From contig JAECYW010000017.1 of the NCBI GenBank assembly GCA_023014335.1, forward strand, positions 992,001-1,056,000: a stretch of 64,000 bases of DNA. Direction: 5' to 3'. Below, in pieces: positions 24,076-35,262 of this stretch. The stretch comes from Galerina marginata. Taxonomy: Eukaryota; Basidiomycota; Agaricomycetes; Agaricales; Galerinaceae. How positions within the stretch are numbered: position 1 is the first letter of the stretch; each line of letters starts with the position of its first letter. A program made the position numbers and the translations under genes. The notes below the pieces were generated by a model, which worked only from the letters and a program-made list of their open reading frames with translations, ran no database searches and was not told the origin of the DNA.

Positions 24076-26169
24076 CTATTGTGGGCCAGGTCCTTCGGAT
24101 TTTAGAGAGCTGCGACCTGCCCGCAAGATTTCATCGGTTGATAGAAGATTCATGGCAATGACGGAGCTGGATAGATGATGAGATCTTTGTTTTTATAAAA
24201 TTTTGGACTAAACTCACCAAGAGTGTAACATCTGGCGTTTTACCCTATAGTTATCCCAGATGCCCTCAACAGTGGGATCAAATGGCTCTCCAGATTGCAG
24301 ATCAATTCCGACAGTGTTGCCTTCCGCCTGTTCATCCTACGTATTCGTTTCAGCTCAGGGCGTAAGTTGATTGAGGGGGAAAATGTACCTGCAGTGCAAC
24401 CACCACGTCCTGCACATCGAAGCCGCCATTTTGTGCTAGGGTCTTAGGAATGATCAGAAGAGCATCTGCAAATGCTTGAACTCCCATCTTGACGCGACCT
24501 TTCGCGTTTTTCTTCACAGGTCCGCTCAAATGTGCCGAACACGAGACCTCGAACGCGCCAGCCCCAGGAATTAAGCAATCGTCTTCTATGGCATTTTTGA
24601 CCGCCCTTTGCCCATCGCGGAGCGCGTCTTGAATCTGTTGCGTCGTGTGAGGATTGGGGCCTTTGATGAGAAGGGTGACAGATTTGGGATCTTTGACGTC
24701 CTCGATAAAAGTGAACTTTTCTTCTCCCAGTGTGTGCTCATAAACGAGCCCAGCCCAGCCAAGTATTGAAGCCGTAAGGTCGTCCACCGAGTTTTGTGCG
24801 ACACCCCCGCAAACGAGTTGCAGTCTAGTTTTTAATGAGATGCAAGTGGCAGAAAGAATTGAAAAAGGACTCCCCTTTCCATGTTGCGTCGCTTTGCCCT
24901 TCGGAGAGCGAAGATACCATTTTTTGCAAGGACATCCAAGCTCATTGGATCAATGCCCTTCTGGTTGATGATGACAAAGTTTTTCTTCTTCTCTTTGGAA
25001 TCGACAGCTTGATCGCACACGAGATTCTTGAGATTGACAATCTTTTGAAGCTTAGCATCGAGGAATTTGCGCTCGGATTCCACCAACTTTTCGCGCTGCT
25101 CTGCGGTGGAATAGAAGAAGCCTGAATTCACTTCACTGTATAGTTCGTGAGGCTAATGAAATCATTTTCAGAAATTGAACCAGCGCACGTTTTTTCGTAC
25201 TCTAAGCTGACGTTCAGGGTAAGAACATATGCGTTTTCGACTCGTTTAGGCATGTCGGGGTGTCGAGGGCCGTGATCCAATACAAGTCCACGCACAAGTT
25301 GTGTTTCTGACGCCGTTCGGTGTTGCATCTTCATGATTTCGATCATGTGCAAGTCTATGGGCTCTCGCCACTCATACTTGGACTCTGGTCTGGGTTAAAC
25401 CGGGTGCGATTGAGTCAAGAGAAAAGTAATCTGACCTATTGCTGTTGTAGGAGGACGCGGTCGTATTGCAAGCACAGCATCAACGACATCGGCAGCAAGT
25501 TGTTTTGCTAGAGCGTGGTTGAGTTTTGTAGCTAATGAGGTATTGGCAATATTGATCAGAGTTGCACGATCCATCTTGACCGAAACTTTGAATGTATCAA
25601 GGAACTTGTAAGAGTATAAGTTATGAAACAAAGCTTGTAGAAAGACGACAGAGAGCGTACAGCCAGCGCCTCTTTCTTGGCGAGGTCAAACCCCTCAGCG
25701 ATCACCGTTGGATGAACACCTTCCGAGATATAACGATCGGCTTGCTTCAGCAGCTCTCCCACAAGCAAAACAACAGAAGTTGTTCCATCTCCCACTTGAT
25801 CGTCCTGTGCGACGGCCGTTTTCGCAATCATAGCTGCGGTAGGATTTTGGATCTGCATCTCGGAAAGTAAAACCTTTCCATCTTTCGTCATTTTAATCTG
25901 TCCAGCTCCATCCACAAGCATTTTAAGCGTCCCACGAGGGCCTAAAAGAAAATGAACGTTGAATATGCGATAAAAGACACGGAATTTTATGAGGAATGAT
26001 AACCTAGATTTCCTTTAACAACACCAGCAAGCCCCATCGCCCCATTGGTATTTACCTTATGAATAACAGTGAGTGTCAAAAACATAGGAAGGAAATTAAA
26101 GCCTACCTGGAGAGCAGCCGCTCTCTTTACGCTCTCTGCCTTAGGATTGATGAGTTCGATGCTCGACAT
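24076..26169 (-). CDS. CCT6: T-complex chaperonin zeta subunit (CCT6)
   Basis: The spliced protein starts [20 protein letters not shown] and continues [17 protein letters not shown] and [20 protein letters not shown]. It carries the nucleotide-binding GDGTTSVV motif. The apical domain reads [20 protein letters not shown], and the equatorial return includes [11 protein letters not shown] and [19 protein letters not shown]. The C terminus ends [15 protein letters not shown]. This is the zeta subunit of the TRiC/CCT ring, which folds actin, tubulin and other cytosolic proteins with ATP. Seven to eight introns fit, the last at about 24168-24217. The length, near 550 residues, is normal. No missing catalytic residues are seen. 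Confidence 0.95.
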
Positions 26170-26456
26170 GCTGAGCAGGGATACGCGTTGAGGCTCAGAC
26201 CTGTGTGGTTCGTATCTAAACGCGTCTGCGCATTTTGAAACTCCGACTTAAAGTCCGCGTTATCTTTTCAATTCTTGTCGAACTTATCTAGCTTTCAGAC
26301 TCTAAGCAGATGATTCTAAATTTCTGGTGTAGGTTTCAATTAAAATCAAGCATAGTGCGAGACGACAAGCAGAGCAAAATAAGTGGGTTTAAGCAAACAG
26401 GCAAGAGTATCCCGGATAAAAATTAACAGAGCACGGCTGGCTAAATCAGTACCTTA

Positions 26457-28899
26457 TTAGACAAATAACCCCTTCGTACCCCTAGGTCCATGATGAGAAG
26501 CATCTGCTCTGCTAGGGGCGTCGGAAGCTTCTGATGGCGGTCGAGAGTCTTGTGATGGAGGCCGCGGTTGCTCAGGCCGACCGTTATTCCACGCGTCGTG
26601 GATATCTCTCAGGAAACGCAAAACCCTCTTGCGAGGATTCGGGTTTGGTGAAGATTTCGTATTTTGGATCGTTTCAGTGACCCTAGGATCGTGGTAATGA
26701 CCGGCCTTTTCACCATAGAGTTCCAGAAGTCCCAGGGTTTCTTTACAGTTGTCGAGGAAGCTTTCATCGTCGATACTCATCGCCTTGATGATGTGCATCT
26801 GAAAGAATAAAGTTAGTCCCAGATAAAGTACATGAGATGAAGGCGCAAACCTCTGAAATGGCTTGCTCAAACCCAGCGATTTTCTTGCCGCACAGATTCT
26901 TGATGAGTTTCATAATGAAAGTATATTGCTTTAGGACATCGGTATTCTTGAACCCGGCGAAAGCACGGAAAAAGTCAGTAAATCCTGATGCATCTTCATC
27001 CTCAATGAAACGGCGAAGCTCTGTCATAAACTTGTCGGCGGAAGGAAGGCTTTCTGTCGGCTCTGGATGATCAGTGCGAGTGGCATACATTACATCTGGC
27101 TGAGGCGGAGGAGACGGGGGAGGACGTCTAGGTGCCGTATATTCAGGTGTCCGCGAAAGGTGGTGCGTCGAAGAGTCCCTTGCAGAACTTCTTCGCTTCC
27201 TTGTAGGGCCGTTATCGAGGCTTGAATGGTTCGAACTGCGTGGGCTAGTATGGCGAGGGCTCTGCCGAGGAGAGCGCCCCCAGGCGTAATCGTGCCGAGC
27301 GACCTTATTTGCCACGGGATGCGCTGGTGCAGCAGAATCTGGTCCATCGTAATCGTCAAAAGATGGAGAGTTCACTCGTTTTCGAGCATCCCGTGTCTCG
27401 TGTGCCGACGGTCTCCGCGAATCCCCCCGAGGATCAACATCCATTCTGTCAGACACTGCATCGTGGTCATAGTCGTTATACATCGAACTCGATGACTCTG
27501 TGGGTATCTTTGGAGGTGGAAGTGGGGCACCTGGAGGTAAAAGCTAGCAAAAAATTGAGACAGGAACAAACCATATAAATTCGCAACATGGGTATTACCG
27601 TTTCCACAATTAGATCCAGGGTCCTGTCAGGTTGAATAACGACATTTGCAGAGAGAAATTCGTCTGCATTTTTGGATGATACTCGCAGAATAAATTGCCT
27701 ATATTTCCCGCGGAGGGTATATGCTTTGGCAGGGCCTACAAAGATTGAGAAATGTGACATCCACGTTGAAGACGAACTTACCGTCAATTCTGGAAGGACC
27801 CATCTGAAGTTGCTCACTCTATTGCGATAGTCAATCCAACTTTGCTATCCTGCGTGACGCACTAGGCTACTCACTATATCCTTTGCATCGGCCCAAAATC
27901 CATCTTCTTCGTGTTCCCCAGGTCGGAGAGGTACCTTTACTTCTGCAAGTTGATGATCTGTGGTTCCACTTCGCACATCTTGTATTAAAAGGGTAACCAT
28001 GCGAAGTGGATATTTGCTTCGTCTTGGACCTAAAGATCGACATAGTCAATCGACAAGCATGATTTCATGATGTTATATCCGCACTAGTTATCTCGGTATT
28101 CTGTATATTCTGAGAATAAGGCCCAGAATCCCTACTTTGATATCTTGAGGAGGTACCTGGGGCTTGCGAGTAGTTTTGAGATCGACGCTGAGGCGGAGGC
28201 GATCGGGAAGGCTCGCGTTCCCATACTTCTGCCTCATAGTTGCGGCGGTAGTAAGGACCTACTGTTGACGAAGAAGAAGGAACACAAGTAGAGGAGCTGG
28301 CAGTGGAAGGAGGTGGAGCGTGTTGGGGATAATAGTCCCTAGGCTGCTGCTGAGGTCTTGGGTCTTCTAAATAACTGGACGACGGTGGCCTGCCTTTTTC
28401 AGCAGCCAGTCGAGCGCGTTGTGGAGGTGGAGGCTGCTGGGGCTTACTAATGGGCTGTGCAGACACTCTCGATGCCACCGATACCGACCGCATAGACGCT
28501 TCGGCTGGATTTGAAGAGGCCGTTGAACTGCTTGGATAGCCCCCATTCGATGAAGACGATACAGCAGCGGGCGAAGTCCTGACGACTGATATTTGGGTTT
28601 GGAGGAACCGCTCCTCTATACATAGAAGAGTAAGGTCCATTGCCCTGATTTATGGGAGGCTCGGCGCTCGGCGTTGGGTCATATGTTGTTATTCGAAACC
28701 GCGTAGTTTGACCAGGATAGGCATCGCCTTTCCTTGGCCGTTTAGCTGCTGTTCCTGTTTTCTTGGCTTTCTGGGCTTTGGGCTTCGGAGGTATAGGAAC
28801 CTGTTGCCCAGGAAGGAAAACCCCTGCGGCAGGCGGTTCAGGCGGTGCCGCCTCGTAGGTGGGACCTTCCGATGGCACGAGCATGCTTGAAAATGCCAT
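26457..28899 (-). CDS. Conserved-looking nuclear, largely disordered protein of unknown function
   Basis: The model begins at the first ATG of the frame, MAFSSMLVPSEGPTYEAAPP. The frame is open upstream to a likely acceptor near 29011, so a short 5' exon (perhaps near 29220) is probably missing. Ordered parts include MVTLLIQDVRSGTTDHQLAE, RPGEHEEDGFWADAKDI and GPAKAYTLRGKYRQFILRVS, with VVIQPDRTLDLIVE after it. A C-terminal helical part contains FTDFFRAFAGFKNTDVLKQY. Between them are Pro/Ser/Arg-rich segments with several lysine/arginine clusters (KKTGTAAKRPRKG, RKRRSS), suggesting nuclear import. A 43-nt intron near 28577-28619 joins two frames. I recognise no named domain. Confidence 0.6.
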
Positions 28900-29764
28900 T
28901 GGTTGGCGAATGAGGGGCTGTCCCTGTGGGGGAGGCGTTTCATCATTCGGTGTGGTCCGTATTACATCTCCTCCGTCGTCAGAATTTGGAGGCGAAAATG
29001 CCCGTTTCGGCGCCTGCAGGACAAGACGTCAGAACAATCCTGATATTCGTGCACGTAGTAGATACGGACGGGGCGACGTGGAGATGACTCTCGGCTGCTC
29101 CTGTGAGGGAGATATATGTCAGGATCTGTCAAGTGACGCGTAGGAATGGTGAAGGAAAGGCCTACGACGAGTCGTTCCCAGAGCCCCGTCTACCCCGACC
29201 GATCTCACCATCGTAGGCATTCATCTGTGTCCTTCAGGAAGAAGAGAAGAAAGAGATACCAGTGGCTGCGGAATTGGCAGAAGGATCCGTCAATATAGGT
29301 AGTTTCGCCCACGACGACGTGCCCCTTCAGAATATTGCCAAGCACAAGAGCTCTTAGTGATGGACGAGAAAGGCAATTGTGGATACAATTGCAACCGTTT
29401 TCGTCGAGAGACTCCTCAGGAGACAATAGTCGATTGGGCACCTTTCATCATAGTGGGAAGCAGATAAAAGTTTATAAGGGAGTCCACGGTCCTTGTTCAG
29501 GCCATACGGGCATGCCGTGGCAGTGACACACAAGGGAACTTGTACAAACTCAACATTTGATGTGGTTTGTCCCACGTTATTTAAAAATTACCACATCAGG
29601 CAATTTTCGACAATTGCCCACGACAAATATGCCGGATATAATCGGAACACGAGGCTCAAGAAAGGGGCTTTAGAAATCCATTGTAAGCATACAAAATTAC
29701 ACAGAACGGGCGATTTTATCCATTTACTATTCTTAATCTAGTATGCCAAAAATAATTGTTATGC
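28900..29764. other. Upstream region of the unknown nuclear gene
   Basis: This probably contains a missing first exon and the promoter of the disordered nuclear protein gene, plus the 3' flank of the TIM-barrel gene. A minus-strand ATG followed by a good donor (GTGAGATC, near 29212) is a candidate 5' exon, but I could not join it to the main frame with unambiguous splice sites. No independent gene is visible. Confidence 0.35.
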
Positions 29765-30930
29765 CTAGGGAGTTTCCTCCTTCTTGCCGTACACTTTCTC
29801 AGCGTTGCCGGCAAATACTGCGTCGACGAAATCTTGTTCGATACCAAGTTCAGTGAGTGATTCCCTGGCGATCTCATACCAATCTCCAACATTGGAAGGA
29901 CCTCTTGAAGACGAAGACGGCGACGATCCAAAAAGAATGCGTTGGTAACCAAATGCCTCCATGACGGGTCCAACTGCAGTAACTCGTAAGCGCTAATCGG
30001 GGGTGCAAGACGGAAATACACGTACGATACATCTTGATCCTACGTTTCCATTCCTTTATTTGTTGAGTGTCGGCTGTTTCAACTGGACTACCGGGGAAGG
30101 GAGTTTGCGGGGTAGGTGCGTCCCAGGACGGAGGTAAAAATTTGACGCAGACCTGTGGGATGAGAGATAAAGCAGCAACTTGAGATTGAAATGCGAGATA
30201 TGTCGGGTGGTTCATGAGTTTGACAATGGGAAGGTCGAGATCATGAGGAGGAGGGAGGATGTTGGCTGCAGAACCGATGTCAATAAATGGTACGAGACGA
30301 TTAATGCAAACGCGACATACAAAGGATAATCGGGGGCACGGTTTCAAGATCAGCAGACGCCTTAGCGATCAGATCCTCAAAGCCCTCCAGAAGAGTGTCA
30401 GAAAGTGTCGCCTGGATATCAATATCAACCGGACGACCGCGTTGCAGGGCCCATCGCAGGCCGTCGATAGCTGCAGGAGAATCTTTGGTAAAGACGGTCG
30501 ATAGCGACGTGGGGACAATCGCCGACGAAATCAGGGTCTCGATGGCAGGATCTGGTTTCTCCAAATCAAAGGGAATAACATAGGAGATGATCTGGGACTC
30601 CTTTGGGTTTGACTTCAACCTGTGTGATGTAAACTAACGTCTGAAATGATTACCATGATGGTACTCGATCACTCACGCGCTCTCGAGCTCAGCACCGGGC
30701 AGAGCAAGGACGATACCGCGGATTTTTCCACCCAGGGCCTGCCCTGCCTCTTTCTTCCACTGACTGTAGTTTAGATCTTTGGAAACGACATTAGCGTCGA
30801 TAACCTTAGCGGGGTGGAGGGTGCTGGGACTGGGAGGCAACGGGAACCTCTCCAAAGTGCCGGAGTTGGGAGGAGTAAAGGCAGAAAGAGGGAGTTTGGG
30901 GAGATCTTTAGGAAATTTACGGGGAGCCAT
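29765..30930 (-). CDS. Amidohydrolase-like TIM-barrel protein, metal ligands apparently lost
   Basis: Four exons give a protein of about 330 residues (MAPRKFPKDLPKLPLSAFTP...). The pieces KVIDANVVSKDLNY, KIRGIVLALPGAELESA, DLPIVKLMNHPTYLAFQSQV and EAFGYQRILFGSSPSSSS follow the beta-strand order of the amidohydrolase_2 (PF04909-like) family, ending NAEKVYGKKEETP. In active members the first strand carries an HxH metal site and the last reads FGSDWP. Here the first reads DANVV and the last FGSSPSS, so both metal sites appear degenerate. No signal peptide is seen. Introns lie near 30617-30674, 30265-30320 and 29975-30026. It may be a non-catalytic homologue. Confidence 0.65.
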
Positions 30931-31082
30931 TGGTGATATGAAGAGAGAGGATGGTATTCGACGAGCAAGGTATAAAACAAGGGCAGAACTCTAATCTCTT
31001 CATCAACATCAATCATGGCCTGATCGGGACATCAATTGTCTCCACCACAACTGCCAGCGCCGGCCATCGCGACCACAGCCTC

Positions 31083-32164
31083 TCACTGTTGCGAGCCAGA
31101 GTCGGAGGGATCAAGCGACTCAGAGTACCCACTGTCAACTTCAGCTCTGTATATAGACTGCGCCCAACGGCGGGTTTTTTCACTCTAGAAAAATCATAAA
31201 TATCAGCCAGCTTCAAGCCCGAGTCCGCACATACATGATGGTCGTCGTTGTCCTGGGCGAGGAACTTGTCAAATGCCTCGAGAGCATTGCGCCGTTCTTC
31301 CTGTCGACCTTGTTCTCTGCCCTCTTTTACGCCCTCCTTTCTCCCTTTCTTGACCCCTTCTCTGACCCCAGTTTTTCGACCGTCTTCGTATCCTTTGTCG
31401 TACCCCTCGTCGTACCCGTCTTCTCTTCCGTCTTCGTAGTAATTGTCGGCCATTCGGTATATCTCGGCTGTGCGCTCCTGCATCTGTGTCTCAGAGTCGT
31501 GCATTGCTACCCTATACTTGTGTAGCGATTGTTGCGCCTTTGCCTCTGCCCTGTCCAACTCCTCCACCTCCCGCCGGGCATCTGCAAGATCGTCCTGTAA
31601 CCGTCTTGTTTCGATTTGAGCCGCCTCCAGTTGTAACTGGTAATTTCTTATATCTCTTTCGAGCCGCATTGACTCGATATGCATCTCCTGTTTCGCAGCT
31701 TCAGCGGCCTTTGTCCTGTCAAGCGCCTCTCTTTCTCGACGCTCGGCCCACTCAGCCCTTGCAGTTGCGTCGTCTGCTCTCCGCATTTCGTGTTCGAGTC
31801 GGTCGCCCGAGGAGCGAAGCAGTGCCTTAAGGTGTTTTGCCTGCCTTTCTTCTTCTGCTATTGCGATTGCGGCAACCATCGGTGATCGGTGCTCGCGGCG
31901 CCTCGGCGACCGTGACGGGCGCCTACGGTCCTTTTTTCCATTGTCTGCCGATTCTGTTGGTAAGATGGATGAATCTTGCAATATCCGAATTAAGGGTGAA
32001 GGAGAATAAGTCGCCTCGCGGACTTGGGCCACGAGGTCAATGCTAGTCAAACGAGGTCAGCCACAAAATTCAGGCTCAACAAACCAGAATGATACTGACT
32101 TTGGTGAGAGATAGTCAACCACTTCGTCCTCGATAGGTGGGAGGGGTTTATTCTCAGCTGGCAT
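31083..32164 (-). CDS. Coiled-coil protein with an eleven-glycine GX3 ladder
   Basis: Exon 1 (MPAENKPLPPIEDEVVDYLS) splices at about 32042-32098 to a long helical exon. An Arg/Ser-rich patch (RRRPSRSPRRREHRS) is followed by about 130 residues of charged heptad-like helix. The region around residues 224-268 (about 31300-31436) then has eleven glycines spaced exactly four residues apart, flanked by Asp, Glu, Tyr, Lys and Arg. A further intron (GTATGTGC..TTTCTAG, about 31180-31235) gives a plausible C terminus, SEKTRRWAQSIYRAEVDSGY onward. Without it the frame runs open to 31013 but the sequence becomes atypical, so I prefer the spliced end. Function unknown. Confidence 0.6.
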
Positions 32165-33810
32165 TATAATTTGTACGCGTGTAACAGAAGAAGATGTGCC
32201 AGTATCTTGCAGATATATCTTTCGAAAAACACGTTCCTGAGGATGATGATTTGATATGAGAATCCTCTGTGTTGATCTTTTACTTGCTTTATATTTCCTG
32301 GCATTGCCTCTGGAACCACGCCTTCAACACGTGCAAGAGCGCAGACCCAAGGTACACCTCAACTCGCTACAAACATGATGATGAGACTGCTACACGACGC
32401 TGCCTCATTCAACGCGGCGTGCACTGCCATACTGTGCGGTCCACCTGGAATTGATTTAGAATTCGATTTTGGCATTTGCTCGGCTGGCTGAGCAGCTCCT
32501 GGCACGTGCTGACTTGAAATGGTCATGGCCATTCATTGGTGTATGATGTCTACGCCTCCTTGACCACTTATCTTGTTCTATTACTCCGACTTTCTTTTCA
32601 GCTGCCTACGAGAGACTGCTGACAGAATAGTGATTGTCGGGACTTCGTATGGTCATTAATCGTTCTGTAAACATGCCCTACACACGGCTGCCTGGGCTCT
32701 ACATAGTGTCAATCTGCACCTCCTGACTCCCCTTGCAGTTCCACTTGCTTTCATTACACAATAATTTACATCCGATTCTTCAGATAACAAATGGATATAA
32801 TGTCGTCCATGCGGCCAGTGCATATCGTGTCGGTTCCCGATGCCATTTACCCATGCTCTGATAGATTCTGACCTATCCTGACAAGCCTCCAGACTCGAGT
32901 AAAATCACAAGCAACGACGATCTTTTTTTGTATCGAAAACGACTGACGATCCTGTTGTTTGAAAGCTAAGGATGATTGAGGAGAACCCAGACTCAAACTC
33001 ATCTCAGCCAATACTACACTGTCAATAATGTTCATACACCGCGGCATGCGGATCTTCATGACATGAACCTTGTTCAGTTTCTTTTAATTTCAGTTTTCTT
33101 CTTGTTTTGTGGTATATTTCGGACGACGGAACTAGCAGACTCGTTGAAGGCTTCAAACTCGGTGACCGGTCTCCACATGATTCTTAGGATCTACTTCGTT
33201 TATTGTTGTTGAGCTATTTATAGCGTAATAATCGGTCTGCGGAAGCAAAGTTTACCCCACAAATACCCCGGATTCCGGGAACAATTACTCTTGCCCCAAT
33301 TACACAACTAATACACTTTAATATAAATCTGTGCACCTTTCTCGTCTTCGAGGTTTGCAAGCATTTCCTTCCAAGAAATAAAGTCACACTTTCCCTTAAC
33401 TTCCTTTCAACATCCTCTCCGAAGGAATTCGCTACTAAATGGCGACAACAATCAACTACTTTTCCCCATGAGAAAAGTCCCATGGTAGGTAGCCTAATCC
33501 TACATGTGGGTGTCGGTCACGATGCACTTCGATACCGTCAAATATAGCCATGAGTACCGCATCTAGTCTCTCCGGAGTGCAGTGTCGCGTTTCTAACTCG
33601 CAAATATGCAATCCACGAGCCCTCGGGATGCCTTCTCAGATTGCATCTTGATAGCATGTATGAGAACTATCTGTCGGGACAGATACAGGAATTCCACGAG
33701 ATCATGCGCATGTTACTCAGCTATTCAGTTAAATACGCGACCATCTGGACTATGGAATATTGGACTATCTGGTGCCAGTCGGAAAGGACGCTGGAATTGT
33801 CTTGCAAACC
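32165..33810. other. Intergenic region between the GX3 gene and the lipase
   Basis: About 1.6 kb between divergent genes, so it should hold both promoters. Open frames are under 100 codons and unconvincing. I see no repeats longer than a few bases and no RNA gene. Confidence 0.45.
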
Positions 33811-35128
33811 ATGATTCATCTCCTGTCGTCGCTTTCAGTTGGGTTTGTCGCTTTTGTAGCACAAACGGCTTATGCCTCTCCCGTGGACCTTCATGAACGC
33901 AGTGTCACAGCTCTTTCATCTGCGGATTTGGCTGGTCTTGCACCATTCACTCAGTTTGCGCGCGCAGCTTACTGCCCAACGAATGCCCTCAAGAACTGGT
34001 CATGCGGTGGTAAATGCCTATAAACCCTTGCCAAAATTAGCGCTGATGAAACCTCAACTAGACGCCTGTAAAGCGAACTCGGATTTCCAGCCGACTTTGG
34101 TCGGAGGTGATGGGAATATCGTACAAATATGTGAGTATACCGAAGCAACGACCTGCGTCCATGAATTGAAATGCCCCAGTCTTTGTCGGGTTTTCGCCCT
34201 CACAAAACAGCAGTCATTGTGGCTCATGAGGGGACTGATCCAACCCAGCTGTAAGTTCAGTCGGAATACTTACGAACGCCGACAACTAATAGCTGTTCTC
34301 CAGGGTCTCGGACTTGACGGATGTCGATATTCTTATGACCAGCCTGGACTCAAAATTGTTCCCTGGTGTATCCTCTTCTGTTCAGGCGCATCAAGGTTTT
34401 GTAAACGAGCACTCCCTCACAGCCAACACGATCTTAAACGAAGTCAAACGATTGATGTCAGTCAAGAATACGAAGAGTGTCACCATTGTGAGCTTCGTTT
34501 TCCCTGCCTTCCTTTTTCTGCGTCGTTAACAAATATTTTCTAGGTTGGTCACTCTCTCGGCGGCGCCCTTGCCGAGCTCGATTCTCTGTTCTTGACTGTG
34601 AACATTCCCTCTGCATCAATCAAGGCTGTTACGTTTGGCACTCCTCGAGTTGGAAACCCAGCATTTGCTCAGCTTATTGATGCAAAGGTAGACACATCTT
34701 TCCCTTACGTAAATATGACCCTCGCTGAATGCCAGGTTTTTAGGTCCCAAATTTCAGACGCATCAACAACGAATTGGACATCGTTCCAATTGTTCCTGGA
34801 CGTTTTTTAGGATTTGCGCATCCCCATGGGGAGGTCCACATATTATCTCCAGGGAACGCTGTCGCTTGCTCTGGTGGGTGATCCAAAATTTCATTCGTAA
34901 TCAAATTTATTCAATGAACCATTCTTCACATTAACTCAGGGGATGACGATGCTACTGATTCACAGTGCACCATTTCTTCAGTTCCTAACGTGTTAGTGGG
35001 CAATATTCTCAACCATGTCAGTGTTCTTTTATTGTTCTCACCAAAGTATGCTGACTAACCCCTTTCTAACTTTATATTAGCTGGGACCATATCAAGGGAT
35101 ATTTATTGGCACCCTTTTTTGTACATAA
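33811..35128 (+). CDS. Secreted class 3 lipase (one frame break in exon 3)
   Basis: A signal peptide (MIHLLSSLSVGFVAFVAQTA) precedes a fungal class 3 lipase. The nucleophile elbow is GHSLGGALAEL. The acid is in NNELDIVPIVPG and the histidine in FAHPHGEVHI. Earlier conserved pieces are FTQFARAAYCP, VAHEGTDPTQL and LDSKLFPGVSSSVQAHQGF. The family hydrolyses triacylglycerols or feruloyl esters outside the cell. Six or seven introns fit; the last leads to LGPYQGIFIGTLFCT. In exon 3 the frame moves by one base inside a run of four A (34204-34207): GFSPSQ and TAVIVAHEG lie in different frames. The family expects continuity, so an extra A is suspected. The rest of the catalytic triad is intact. Confidence 0.85.
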
Positions 35129-35262
35129 CCTCAAAAGGCTAGCCATGTGGGTCCTTGTTTACGCCAGCTTGGAAATGCTCTTCAAACTCCGATGTACAGC
35201 CTGCATTTGTATATTACTGTCATGTCATTATCGTTTTCACGGGCGTGTTGCAAGTTCCAAAT

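Noticed and set aside
31235..31525. Antisense ORF over the GX3 ladder
   Set aside because: The periodic glycine codons create a hydrophobic-looking frame on the other strand. It is a shadow of the minus-strand gene.
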